NCBI RefSeq assembly: GCF_963662255.1
Contig: NC_085047.1
Span: 51,086,006 to 51,150,005, forward strand
Source of the DNA: Cinclus cinclus
Lineage: Eukaryota > Chordata > Aves > Passeriformes > Cinclidae
Reading direction: 5' to 3'
DNA: 64,000 bases
A program made the position numbers and the translations under genes. The first letter of the stretch is position 1. Every line of letters begins with the position of its first letter. Below are positions 36,301-49,280 of the stretch, piece by piece. Under the pieces are notes generated by a model. It made no database searches and was not told where the DNA came from. It was given only the letters and a program-made list of their open reading frames with translations.

Positions 36301-38994
36301 GCATAGATTTATCACCATCATATCTCAATGCCAAGTCTGTGACTATTTCAAGTAGTTTATCTGACTAGACAGCTATCTTCCCAAACATCTCTTTATGAGC
36401 AAGCAGGATATGGGACCATATATCAAGGTAATTCCATAGGATATATGGAATCTTAAAGTTCATGTGCTACCGATACTAATATTCTTTAGACCTGACCAAA
36501 ATACATTTCCAGATCAGAAATAAATAGCAGCACCTAAATGCAGGCATTTTAAAATTATGGCCAGAACATTTCCAGCATCTGAAAGCCTCTTCATATAAAG
36601 TGTGTTTGCTGAGTGAAGGATGTTAGGCCTTAAATACCCTATGGCAACTCAGCTCTTACATTTACATGCAAAAATTCATAGCCATATTTAAGAAAACAGA
36701 CTAGCAGAGTTCTCCACAAAGCAGCTCTCCTGGTACAAGTTTTTCACTAGCTTTACTGCTGTAGACTGGAGCTTGTGAGAAAAAAAAGTCCCAGCAGCTC
36801 CTCTTTCATATCCACTGAAAACATGATATTTTCATAACACATCCACATACATAGATCTCCTGCAACAAAACCAGCTCCACTAACACCTCTCACAGAGTAC
36901 CATGCATTTCCCAGAGATTTTAAGGTGGGATTTATAAAAATTAAGAACAGTACTTCTTATCACAGGAGAATATTGTCCCTAACCAGGAAGAAAAGACAAA
37001 GTTTTCTGCACAGCCCTGCCTCAAACATCAGCAGAAAAAATGCTTACATGCTGACAACTCATCTGAGGAACTGCTCTGGAGCTTAATAGGCTGTAATCAA
37101 GACATCAGAGGTTTATTTTGAACAAGCACTTGGGGGAATGGACATGAATTCTCCATGTAAGCGATGCCCCTCAGTATGTGATTCTCTCATCCTCACACTG
37201 ACTGAAGAGAAAGCCAAAGAGTCTGGTTGGTGACTATTTCATGATATAAAAATTATTTTTTAAACACGCAAAGATTCTTTCTGAGCAAAATTCAGCATGA
37301 TCGAGGTATGAAACATTGTCTTCCTGACCTTTCAGAAATCCAAAAAAATCTAACATTTGGTTCTTTGGTTGGTTATGTTATTGACAAATTCATTTTCTTT
37401 TAACACACACATTCACAAAAACTTTACTAATCATATTTCTATTACCGTCATCCTTCAGATCTTTTAGCATGATTTACAGAGGGGGAAAAATGAAAGAAAA
37501 ACAAAAACTGGCAGTACATTATGCAGCTTTGGGCAAAGAAGATGATGGATTCTCCCAAAGTAATTTCCTGCAAAGTGAGATTTGATATAAGGATCTTGAT
37601 TATGTATGTCAGTGCTGGGAAGGTACCCAGACATGTGAGACTATCATTTACAACCAATGCAGCCAAGGCAGAGGCCACTACTGGGTTTTAGAAATTAAGA
37701 GCATTAATACAAGGGAACAGAAAGAAAGGGTTTTTCAGAAGAGTTGGAGACAGCAATATCTGATTAAACTTACAATGCTACCTCCTAAGATGGTTCCAAT
37801 TAGACCTAATTCTGCATACCACACTTGGTGGATGATGCCACACTTGGTCTTGTCCTCCTCTAGCTCTCTTGGCAAAAGCAACAAAGACTTCCTAGCACTA
37901 AAAGGCCACACTGTGGTTTTGTTTTCAACAATCACTTCTAGGAAAAATGCGAGGGTAAAAAAAACCCCTCTGTGAGATACTCTGTATCCAAGGACAAAGC
38001 AGAATGGTTCCATGTGAGTAATTTTCAGTCTTTGCAGCCTTGGCATTTGTGGTATGAAGTCAGAAAAGCCATTACCAGTAATTCTGCCATTTCAAGTGTT
38101 TGCAACACATGAAAAATAAGTGCTTCTAAAATGAAAATCCCATTCTAACCACTTCAGTTACACTTACAGATCAACTTCCTACAACTTCAATCTAAATCTG
38201 TTTCTCTATATTTAAAAATATTTTTGGATGCTCTAAGTAAACCAGGTCATTCAACCTGTGACTTGAGAAAGAGGTTTTCAAAAAAAGTGTTGCAAGAAGC
38301 AAGACATGGTTAAGGAGAAAACACATTTCCATTTGTTCACTTGTTGGATTAACCCAAAGTAAGCTTGCAGTCCAGCCATATCTTTTCTCTCATCTTTAAT
38401 ACAACCAAGCAAAAACAGAAAAGAAAAGGTATCACATCTGCAGCCACTTTGCAGGAAAATTTTAAGTGGTCTAAATAAATTCCTTTGCTCCTACTGGCAT
38501 ATGGAAAGTGCTTCTCTGAAACTCTAATGAAGAATCCGTCTCTGAGCTTAATTTCTATTTGCTGTATTTAATGACTGCTGTAATAAACCAGTCTAAATAG
38601 GGAAGCTAAAAACAGAAAGAAAGAAAAACACAAGATTTGTGTCTTTCAAGCACCAGTTTAGGTTTATAAGCAACAAAGCGGGCAGCGTGCTGCGACGGTC
38701 TGGGTAGTCCCAGCAATCTGGAGTCTCCCCTCTCCCTTCCCAGCAGGACTATCTGACAGTGTCATGGAAAAGATGTGTTTTTAAAGTCTCCACTAACCAA
38801 ATTATCAAACAAAATTAAAGGTCATGATTTCTATGGGCACATGTGACTCACAAGGGATTTCAAAGCAGCTTTTCCCACACATGCAAACCCTCTCGGATGC
38901 CATTATTTTTGGTGCCTTGTACTGTGTGAAGTTGCACAACAATAATCTTGCTGCTGGAAAACACCAAGTTCCCCCCTTGGTGCAGGCACACCTA
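30346..38994. other. long unique stretch without a supported gene
   Basis: About 8.6 kb. Several moderately GC-rich segments (31060-31400, 31690-32180, 33600-34360, 34950-35300, 35680-35900) are open in several frames on both strands, for example 34863-35330 minus (155 codons), but I recognise no protein. A weak candidate exon on the minus strand at 37774-37867 is treated under findings. A C9 run lies near 33936-33945. No interspersed repeat was recognised. Confidence 0.45.
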
Positions 38995-39295
38995 TTGACA
39001 CAAACGCTGCGGGCAGTGCTTGTGAAATCCCCGCACCTCTGCCGAGCCAACCTGGAATCAGGCTCCGGAGCCGCCGCGGGCGTGGAGGCGGCGAGCACAG
39101 CGCGAGTGTTTGCACAAGCCTTGTTCCCACAGGAAACCTGGGTAAACACATCCCCATCTACCGAAAGCGCAGTTTTCCGTGGCAGTGCCTGGCAAGTCGT
39201 GCAGCTCTGCCCATTGCCCGCTAGAGGCCGTGACGCCCTTGCGCCTTCCCTGGTCCCGGCTGGCACAATCCAGCGAAGAGAAGATGAGGAATGGG
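38995..39295. promoter_or_regulatory. small CpG-rich island
   Basis: Counting by eye, 39001-39300 holds about 23 CpG dinucleotides, nine of them in the single 60-base stretch 39061-39120 ('ccgccgcggg', 'ggcggcgag', 'agcgcgag'). That is close to the number expected from base composition, whereas the surrounding sequence is strongly CpG-depleted. Such unmethylated islands usually mark promoters or developmental regulatory elements. Open frames on both strands here (172 codons plus, 153 codons minus) are explained by the low stop-codon density of GC-rich DNA and match no family I know. No TATA box or defined start is visible. It could be an unannotated first exon or promoter, an enhancer-like island, or an old GC-rich insertion. 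Confidence 0.4.
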
Positions 39296-40109
39296 AAGCA
39301 CCAAAAATGAGATGTTATTATTTCCCGACATTAAAATCTTAACACTTCCTTAGTGCAGCGAGGAACTCCAGTCCTGGCAGGCCAGTGGGAACAGCAGGAC
39401 GTGCTGTGGGTAGCCAGCTGTGCTCACCAACAGCTGGAAACCTGAGCAGGAGACGGATGAGGAGGATGATCAGAAAAATGAGAAGCTACAGCTGGCTGGA
39501 GGGAAGCTACTCCTCTGTAGCTTTCTGACAAGCCCAAGTTAACAATGAGTAGCCAAATTTAATGGGTCGCTTTTAAAATTGATCGTGCTTTTTGAACATC
39601 TCTCATTGGAGCCTGGCAAGCTGCAGCAGTCAACAGAAAGGATGCCAAGCATGAGGGGGATTTAATGAGCAACATTTGCTGAAAAACTGCAGCAACAAAC
39701 ACATGTGCTCAGAAAAACACCGTGGAGGCTGGTTTGTGGGGAAGAAATCCGAGGGTATTTCTCAGTATGCTGAGAAACACATAGAGGTATTATAACAAAA
39801 ATAAGCAATATGCGGTTTCTCTGGTTTAACTCCAAACAGGGCTTCGCTGGTTATTCAGAGCCTATATCTCACCCCTTCGTGAGGGACACAGGGAAACACA
39901 AAAATCAGGAGAGGAGACCTGCCCAGAACTGTGCTCTAAGAGAGTCCATCAAACCTGGACTTCCACAGGAGACACAGGAACATGGCCCCTATGGAGCCTA
40001 AGGCTGGAAATCACATCTAAATGTCTTCTTGCACACTTGTGGCAGGTGATCTAGAAAATTACAAAGGGTCAATGTAGATCAGATTATTCTTCTTATTATT
40101 ATTCACAGC
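39296..40109. other. unique non-coding DNA
   Basis: Moderate GC content declining to AT-rich. No feature recognised. Confidence 0.5.
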
Positions 40110-40310
40110 TATTGATTACCCTGCTTTTTGCAATGTTGAATTTCATCTGACATTGTGCTGTGCATACACCTATCTTAATTACGTCCCATTTTAAGTTCCT
40201 TTATGTTCTGCCATCTGGATTAGTTAAATACTTTTGTGTCTTCTGCAACCTCTGTCATGTTCCACACTTGTGCCGCAGAACATTAAACAGCATAAATGTC
40301 ACACAATTCC
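40110..40310 (-). mobile_element. ancient CR1/L2-like LINE fragment (reverse-transcriptase region)
   Basis: Read on the minus strand this resembles the C-terminal part of a LINE reverse transcriptase. The segment around 40130-40155 matches a 'KWQMKFN'-type motif region ('cagatgaaattcaacattg'), and 40200-40250 matches the 'FADDTK...' stretch just before it, in decayed form ('gcagaagacacaaaag'). Further into the element, 40255-40310 fits the expected upstream sequence with deletions. Stops and frameshifts are abundant, so it is a dead and probably very old copy, older than the plus-strand CR1 copies. The exact family (CR1-like or L2-like) cannot be decided by eye. Confidence 0.6.
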
Positions 40311-43300
40311 TAAAATGAAATTTCAGGGCAGTCCAATAAAAACCAATGACCTTAGTAAAAACATATTTTTATTTATCTTGTATTGCTCTCAAGTACTTGG
40401 CAACCTTGTGGTGAAACATACTATTAAGACTGGGGAATGTGGATTTAATTACCTTCTGGTTGGTAGTCAGACATCTCAAAAGCATTAAGGTATGATGCAA
40501 AATGTGAGTGCCACTGTGTCCTTGGATGGCCATTTTACAGGAAACTACTAATCAGGTAGTTTGTGTTCAAGTGTACAACTCGGGCAGTTCAGTGTGGAAG
40601 AAGAGACTTTTGTCTTTTGCATTTCATAAGAATATTTAGGGGTAGCTGTTGGCAAGTACCTCAGCGCAGGAGACTGTTTGGGTTGATGCCCCTTGCCCTG
40701 GTGGGCTGAGGCTGCCAGTGCTCCCAGCACGGTGTGGTGGGGATCCTTGGGCTGTGGCACTTGGCTTGTCCCAGTGCAGCATGCAGGGATGCCACAGCAG
40801 AGCTCATGCTGTGACAGCAACTCCAGAGCAGGAGTTGACCAACACACAGTTTGTGAAGGGTGCAGCACACCCAGCACACCAAACCATTGTGTTGGGAGCA
40901 GTGTGCAAAGCACTGTCTGGAGCTCTTGTTGGGACTGGTCCTTTATCAAAGGAGGGTAAATAAATTTAAGACAGATCTGGCTGCATTCACAAAGACATTT
41001 TTTTTCATTGTTAAGAAAACAGAAGTCTGGTGGTTTGTTAGCAAAAGAAAAAGGTGGGGAGTGGCATGAGTGTTTTTCCACTTTATGAAGGCAACTGTGA
41101 GGGAGGGGGGTGCCTGGAGATGTGGAAGCACATCCCCACCTCACACTTCCAGCTCCACTGGGCAGCTTGCAGTCCCTCTGGCTAATGCTCAAGGAAAAGC
41201 TGGGTCCTTATCTCTAACATGTTCCAGTTAGGTGGCCCGGAGAGCAATCCCAGGTGTTCATACAGACTCTAATCCCATTAGGGCTCTTTTAAAGCAAGTG
41301 TTTTTTGTTTTTTTTTTTTTTTTTTTCTGGTGTCACAGAATTTACACTTAATGAGTTTGCAGTTATTAGGCACTTAGAAAAGTTATTTGCACTTTGTGGT
41401 TTGCAGCCAGAAGTGTAGCAAGAGACAAGCACTGAGGTCCTTGTGAATCCCACAGCTGCTGTGACTTTTCCATGAGAGGAAGGAACAGTTGCCGGAGGCA
41501 TTTCAGAGAAACACAAGAACACAAGAACAGTTCATTAATACTGGAAGTGAATTCACAATTACTGAGAGCAGATGGCCAGCTCACACAGTGAATGAACCTT
41601 AAACCATCTAGACATAAGACTACTGCAAACATTGAAACACTACCAAATTCACAAACAAAACAAAAAAAAAATCCTACATGCTCACAGTCAGAAGTCAGCT
41701 CAATTTGGATCCTATATACAGTGGCTTAAGTCCAGATAAAGCTGTCAATATTAAATGGAATCAGTAGATTTACCACAGAGTTCATGCCCCTTCTTTTTAC
41801 TTGCATAAAAAACCTCTCAGAGCAGTCCAAGATAAGCAAAAATAACAAGAACCTTAATAAAATAACAGTATCAGCATCATTAATAAAGCTAGGAATCAAG
41901 ATAATCCTCCCTTGTACCACTGCAACTCAGTTGTAATGGGGTAGCATTAATAAGAATGGAAATCAAAACTGAAGTTACATGACTAAGTTTTTCATTACTT
42001 TATAGTCCACTAACAAAAACCACCATACACACACTGTTTTAACAAATGTACTGTGATGCACTCCAGAACTGTTGAATTCTTTCCATACACATGCTGCTTG
42101 TAAAGGCTCTGTGAAGGAGCTTAAGAGAGGTGTGCATCTTGAAAGCACTCCTCAGTACAGCTCATAGACAAATTAGAATCATTGCTATAGGCATGTACCA
42201 GTACATATGTGCAAAGGGAAGGACTTGCTTAGCCCCATGTGCATTTCCCCCTGCCAGCTCTTCATTTGGCTTGGCAAACAAGACTATAATTACTGGGGAG
42301 AGGGAAGCTATAGGCAAAGGGCTGTGTTGCATGGTCCTTCCTGCACATGTCCAGGGAGTGAAATGCAATGGCTCCACCAGCTCTGAGAAGGCCGTGCAGT
42401 CATCCTTCAAAATCTTTTTCCCTATGACACAGAGTTTCAGCACCCCATCTGTGTACCTCTGGACAGCAAACAGTGGAGGCTCCCCAAGGCTGACACAACC
42501 TGCAGTTTACAGGTCTTTGTGAATGGGTGTACAAGAGCTCCAGTGCTGTGTGGATGTCAAAGCAGCTGGCAGGGAGAGGCAACACGTCAGATTTGCCAAA
42601 GCCTTGTGCAAGAAGGTAACTGCATTCTGAGTGCCAGCTGAAAGGCTGCAACAGCAACAAAGGACATAGGCATGATGTGTGACTTAAAAAAGAATGGTAA
42701 TTGGATTTTCAGATGAGGAAGGGTTGTTGGCTTGGTGGCACTTGTGATCAGTGCAACCTTCTGAGCAAGGAACAGCGATAACTTAGAGACAGATCCCTCC
42801 AGTCAAGACAACTGCTAACAAGGCATCCAAAGATTTTTCCTTGGTTTCCCTCACAGAATTAAGGGTGTATGAACTTTTACTCACAAGCAGGATAGAATTT
42901 AAATTTTCAGGGATGTACCTGTGGCAAAAAGCTCAGGTTCATTTTGCACAATCAACTTAATTCTTCTCTTAAGCCAAAAATCTGCATAGCAAGTCAGTTT
43001 GTTTAGAGATCATAATATAATTCAGCAATTTCCTTGTCTGGCTTCATGGCACAATGGACAAAAATATGTCAATGCATGAGATGAGCTCGTACTCAAACCA
43101 AAAGGTTACTCCCATACCTGCAGAAAGTGTGAAGTGTTGTAGCTACGTTCAGATTCCTTCCTTCCACTTACATTTCTTTTTCTAACACAAAAAGTAGAAA
43201 GCACAGGATACTTGAAGCGTTCTGCAGCACCAGCTATTAGATGGCTAAGATATTGGTATGTTGATTCAATATCTCAGAATTGCTTTAAAGTTTTCCAAAC

Positions 43301-46300
43301 TTTAGGAAAACAAAGTTTATGTCAGAAGTTATTTTGACAGAAAGTGGTTTACATATGCATCTATTTAGTATGCTGAAATATAGTATTACAAAAACCTGTT
43401 GACTATAAAAAGCTCTAGCTAGTTCTAGCAATATCTTAATAACCTTGGTTATTATTTGAAACACGTTGCATTCCCCTGAAACTGTGTGATTCCAGAAGTA
43501 TTTTAAGCAGCCTATGCTGTGGTATATGCCATAACAATTCCACTTAGCCTCTGGGTCCAATTCTGCATCTGGCTTTGGCCATTAAAAATTAAATTGAAAT
43601 TCTTTCTCTCCAACAAATATTAATCCCATTGTAAACTGATTAAAGATATGGTAGCACTTGTAAACTGTTGTGATGATACAATGCCTGGACCTCTCTCCAT
43701 TAGCAAAGACAGATCTGGAGGAGATGCTGGCTTACATACTCAAGGATTTCAGATTTCCAGACACATTTCTAATTTTGTATAAATCATTTTTTTTCCCTTT
43801 CTAAATCTGACATTGCTTTTCATTAAGGTCTGGGATTTGGAAAAAAAAAAAAGCAGAAAATCCCATGGGACTGAAAACAACAGATGTTGTCTCCTTTAAG
43901 CTTCCTTTATTTCAAATCACTGAATTTTGTGCTTTTAAGATTTTCCTGCCTCTCTTTTCAGAGCCTGATGATTTGCTCTTTAAATAGATTCTCAAGGGTC
44001 TGACTCTGTCTGGAATGTATGTGAGAGAGATTTTCCACCTAAAATGAACCTTTTTTTTTTTTTTTTTCATTGAAGTTACTAGAAATATAGTAAAAATATG
44101 ATAGAAGTACTCCCAGGGCAGTATCACTGTGTATCCACACTGAGCAATAAACCCCACGAGATAACATCCCAACAAATGGGGGGCCTGTGCTACTCACTTC
44201 CCACCCAAAAGTCCTTGCGCTTCCTTCTCCTCCATTTCAACACTGCTGAACTGCCAACCTCAAAATCCAAAATACTGCCCCAGGACAGCCACAAAGGGAT
44301 TTGAAAGCTTTCCTTAGAATCATTTTTCTTCCCCATAATCAGCAACTTTCCTGCACTTGCCTGCCCTCCATCCATCCAAAGAGCCCCTGCCCTAAGGAGA
44401 TAAAATTCATTCCTTCTTCAGGTGAGTGACTGCAACCTTTGAAAAGATGATGTGATCATGAAGTCATTGATTCTAAAACGGTCTGGGTGAAGAAATAGCT
44501 GTGTAATGCCATGGAAAAAAATGCTGTGTAATTTGATCCCTAAGGATATGTCAGAGAAATAATAAACAGGCAAGGATGTTGGGGACAGATTTGACATCTT
44601 TTTTTACAAATAGAGAAGTTTCAAAAACAGCTATAGGAATTATTTATCTATTGGACGAAGTAATAGCACAGTGAGGAGCAGTAATATTGCCTATCCAAAA
44701 ATCCCAAACTTGATAAATAGTTCTATCAGAATGCAGTGATATCTGACAGTGAAAATCTCTTCATTCCAGAAGGAAATCACAAGAACGGCTGAAATATGAG
44801 GACAGACAAATTCAAATTAGAAGTAATGCATATGATTTTCATACATTATATTTTTAAAAAAATTGTCTCTTAGTCAATACAGGGTGAGTTTCTAGGAAGG
44901 ATATTCAAGCCAAACAACCAAATTCTGTTTTCAACACATTAGATAGACAGGAGGCCAGGCTAAATGAGCTAATAGGTTTAAGCTTTACAAGGTCAAACCC
45001 TTCTATTAAGTGTCAGAAACTCTGTGTTTACAGTGATTATATCCATGGTCATTAATAAAAATAATTGGAAGCGACTACCCCTTTGATTTAATCAGATTTG
45101 CATTGGTACAAGTCCATTGAATTGCAGATGGAAGAAATATTAAACCTCACCCCTTCACAGATGGTAAGATTTTAACAATGATGCCTTCACAAAGCCTCAA
45201 TTGATATTTTATGCCTTGACTTCCTCTTCTATTCCAGTTTTTTTGCAACTGCACATGCACTAGAGAAGTTAAGAAGCTAAGCTGTAATACAGTTCTGTTT
45301 TCCAAGGTTGAGTAGATGCAAACATCCATCCTTTTGGAATTAGTATGTAATTAATTTTCTTTTATAAATAAAAATCCATTTTCAAGTTAGAAAATAGGGG
45401 GAAAAAAAGATGGATTTTTCTGGTCTTCAGTAAGACCATCTCTGCTTCTACCTTCTTTAAGCTTTTGCTGGTCCTGAGGCTCTCAGATACTGATTTCTCC
45501 TGTTCTTCCATTTGCTTGGGCATTGTTGAGCAGCTGGGAAAGTTATGTGTCTGTACTACTTGCCATATGCAGGAGACGCAGAAATTCAATTGCATTTTTT
45601 GTAGGATCAAAGTGATTTTCCTAAATTTTCTTGCAAAATAAAATTCTAACATATTCACCTCAGAAATACTAGAAAAAAAGTGTTTGGCTCTGGCTTTTGC
45701 TAATGCCTCTAGATTTTCCAACTGAAGGACAAGGATGCAATGACACAATCTTTGATATGAAATCAAGACCCAGGTCATTGACAACAGCTACACCAGGGGT
45801 AGCCAACACCTCTCATGAGCTCCAAGCTTGGCAATTCTGAGGTGCTTTGAGGTCACTTACCTTGAGTCCATGAACTCAGAAGACCCTCATATGAACAGAA
45901 GTGCCCTGAGCTGCACGTTTGAAAGCCTTTGCCATAATTTCCAGGATGCTGAAGAGGGCACAGGGAATCTAGAAACTTGGCCCTGTACCAGCTCGAGGGA
46001 CTTTGCAGTTCTGGCTTCCTCAGCAGTTCACCAGCTGAGATACCGAAAGAAACATTGGTTCACCAGAATACTGCCAAACCTGGCAAGCTTTTACTAGTAA
46101 GTTTCAAGCCCATCACATCTCCCAGCCACAAAAGACCTGAGAGAGTTTAAGTCTGGTAGACTGAAATACCAGTGTGACCAGCAATACTCTGGTATGTGTA
46201 TTTGGACTGAGCTGGGGCAGCTGAGGTGGCTGAAGTGTTGAGGAGCAAAGCAGAGGGCAACAAGACTTCAAACTTACTTTGAGCATGTGTAGCTAGATTA

Positions 46301-49135
46301 GACACAAGGAAGAAATGCCCATTCAGAGATATGGGATATGCCAGCATTGTACTGGCAATGGAATCACAGCAGATGGGGGGTCAGGAGAGAGGAGTGCACA
46401 AAATTACATTGGATAACTACTGATAAGGGACTTAGCTAATATGCACATTTCTGATTTTCACTGATGACTGAGGAAACCCTCAAATGCATGGCAGTTCAGC
46501 CAGTGGCTGTTGTCCCATTACTCAGAAATTGCCTGTGAAATGAACTGAAATTTGGAAAATTGTACAAAACCAAAAATATTGAAGTTCAGCACTTGTTAAC
46601 ATGTTCACTCCTTATGTCCATTCAGAAAAGATGTGTGGGCTTTGACATGTTCCTTCTTTTCAGCGTTTTTAACTCATCTATATAACTTACTGTCACAGCT
46701 CTGCAATTTTACTGACAGCTTTGATCTGTGAATTGCAGACTTAATGTAGTTTTAAGGTTCATAGTTTTCCTCTTGGTCCGGACTGTTTTTGTCCTGCAGA
46801 ACATGGAATGGTTTTGGAAACAACACGTGCTGATAGTGATTATGATTCTCCACAGCAGCTTACAAGAAAACCTTGTGGAAACTGTATTTTGTCTCACAAT
46901 TCATGTGGACAATACATGTCCTATAAATTTCCATAATTAAACTTTATGAGAAGTATGCAAAGGTTTCATAAACAGTTAGGGGAAAGCACAGTTGTAAAGA
47001 AGCAAATATATATATCTATCAGGTTTAACACACTCATCTAGGGAAGTCAGCTACTTTGAGGAGAGACATAATGGTTAGATGTTTACAAGAAGCAGAAGCA
47101 AGTTGTTTACCTCCAGCTTGTTCCTGGGAAAACCTTGATGAGTGCAAAGAGAACAACTGTGAAACACTAAACATGCTGCTAATGTGTGAAGCCCTATGTT
47201 CTGGGGAGAGAAGAGCATTCAGAAATAATTGAATCATCGAGGGCTGCACTCAGTGCATACCCTAAGGTGATTATGTTCAGAATAGAAGCTTTCAGAATGT
47301 CATTTAGTAAATGAAAACAGAGTTGGATACCAGTAATAAACCAGTGCCCTCAAGCTACTCATTTTTTATAGTAACTTAATTGAAACTAACAAATCACTGA
47401 ATGCCAGATACTGGGAAAGGGGGCAGCACTGAGACCACGGCCAGAGACACTGAGATCCAGCAACAAATTGTGATTTTCCCTCCAGTAAAGAACAGTTTAT
47501 GGATACAATTTTCTTCCTCTGGTGATAAAAATGCATCTGTCATGCTCTGAGTGATCAACTATACTCCCAGGATAGGTACAGAGCTGGGTACCAACTTGTT
47601 TCAACTTTCTAATTGCTGATTAACCCATTAAAATGAAACCAAGCACAAAGTTTTGTTTTTTTCTTTATTATTGTAACAAGAAGGCTTTTTAAAACTGCAG
47701 TAGCTCCTTAATCACATTTCTTTTACCTAATTTGCAAGAAGCATAATTCTCTTATCTTTGAAAAGTAAGCATGCATTTAACTCATACTCATTGTCATTCA
47801 AATGACATATTACATTTGGGAGTTCTGTCTTTTTATATGCATTTAGCACTTTCTTATCATAAAAAAGAAATAAAACTTAAGCAAGATTTCCAAGTTTTTC
47901 AAATTAGTATTACTTGCAGAGAGATGTCCCTAACAGAGTTGTTCTATTAAATTTTACACAAGAACTAAATTGGCTTTGAAAATGTAGCATTGTAGTTTTC
48001 CAAAGCTGAAGCCCAAGAAGACGAAGTATTTCTTTGCATGTAATAAATCTCCAGTGATGAGTAAAATATGAAGGAAGCCTCTCTCTTCTTGAAAGCAGGG
48101 GACACTCCCTTCCTTTCTAATAATGTACTACAAGGCAGAACTCCCAGCCTGTCATTTTACACACAAATGGCTCATCAAAGTGGTTGAGAATGATTTGGAC
48201 ATGAGTCTGAACATGAGTTTGGGCACTGACATTACTTGCTCAAACCTGAATTAAATCATCCTGGGAGGGGAAAAGGCGTCAGAGAAGATCCTCACACTCC
48301 AAAGTCAAAGAACCACCCCCAGCCTGCCCATGCAGCCCTTCCTACCAGGCGTTGCTTCACTCTGGAGTTTTGGCTGCAAGACTTTTATGAACCCGAGTCT
48401 CCAGCCAGTTCCCTCACTCTTGTTCTGCCTATTCTCAGCCCATTTTTCCATTGCTGAAGACTGAGCATATCCCACAGCTGCAGTTAATAGAGGATTTTTG
48501 CAGCTTACCTCTCCCATGCAAGAGAGCTTCATCCCTTTCTGCAGAAGATTAGTTTAGTCTTAGCTGCTTTGAAGATAATTGCTCAACAACAAATTCAGTT
48601 CTTAACCCTCATTTACATTTCCTAGAAGTTCTGTCAAGGTAGTGCCTTTGGGGTTGATGCTTTCTTGGCTTAATCTCAGTCCAAAGGTGATTTTCATGTA
48701 TGTAAATGTAAATTCAAACACTTTAATTGTTCTGAAACCAGACACACATATGACATGATTTTTCACAGTACCTCTATCCAAAAAGCTCTGTAATTGCTCA
48801 GTAATAGGTAAATATTTCCCAGTTCTCACTGAGCTCTAAGGAATACTCCAAGTTAGAAGAAAATCCTATTTCAGAGACATGAAGCAATGAAATAAGAAAT
48901 GAAAGTAATGCAGAGCAGCATTGAGCTGCCTGATCTTCTCACTGGGTTCGTGTGGGAAAGTAGAGTGACATGGAATATCCAAAGCTAGTACTTAATTTAC
49001 AGTCTGAGACACTCAGTTCTGCCCTCAGCCTCTCTGAAGGAGCTGTAACACTCTGGCCTGAGCAGCATCTGGATCCTGGGGCCACCCAGCTCCATAAGGG
49101 TTTTCGGTCACCACACACTTAAAAAATATTAATTA
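40311..49135. other. long unique AT-rich stretch
   Basis: About 8.8 kb with no recognised gene. It includes the longest open frame of the window (40548-41192 minus, 214 codons), which has no recognisable domain and lies in a GC-richer patch open on both strands. Long T runs occur at about 41301-41327 and 44049-44068. Neither is preceded on the minus strand by an AATAAA signal or gene-like sequence, so I do not call processed pseudogenes. The 140-codon minus frame at 45362-45784 is likewise unrecognised. Confidence 0.45.
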
Positions 49136-49184
49136 TCCAGGTTTTCAATAATTTAGACTCCTGGGCATGTCAGCACCACAAACA
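49136..49184. repeat. repeat pair, copy 1
   Basis: The stretch 'ccaggttttcaa...agactcctgggcatg' followed by 'tcagcaccacaaaca' closely matches 52997-53040 about 3.9 kb away in the same orientation. The core of about 30 bp differs at three positions. The family is unknown to me. Confidence 0.6.
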
Positions 49185-49199
49185 TCCGTGTCCATCCTG

Positions 49200-49203
<4 letters not shown>

Positions 49204-49265
<62 letters not shown>

Positions 49266-49280
49266 CACATATATATATAT
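49204..49280. repeat. TA dinucleotide microsatellite with CA interruption
   Basis: About 77 bp of (TA)n with one 'ac' interruption near 49241 and an 'acacacacat' segment at 49261-49270. On the minus strand it yields an artificial Ile/Tyr repeat frame that is not a gene. It is likely length-polymorphic. Confidence 0.97.

Noticed and set aside
38160..38240. Possible minus-strand CR1 3' UTR piece ('cttcctac...aatctaaatctg')
   Set aside because: Only about 30 bases are similar and the next expected blocks are absent.
38824..39342. 172-codon plus frame and 153-codon minus frame over the CpG island
   Set aside because: Both strands are open because GC-rich sequence has few stops. Neither translation resembles a known protein.
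40548..41192. Longest open frame, 214 codons, minus strand
   Set aside because: No recognisable domain, composition typical of random translation (many Cys, Ser, His, Pro), and overlapping long frames on the opposite strand in the same GC-richer patch.
41296..41330. Long T run as tail of a minus-strand processed pseudogene
   Set aside because: No AATAAA-type signal or gene-like sequence on the minus strand ahead of the run.
44047..44070. Long T run as retroposon tail
   Set aside because: Flanking sequence shows no retroposon or pseudogene, and avian CR1 elements do not end in poly(A).
45362..45784. 140-codon minus frame with a charged C-terminal part
   Set aside because: Looks superficially protein-like (Lys/Glu-rich end) but has no recognisable domain, and the start and end fall in AT-rich non-coding sequence.
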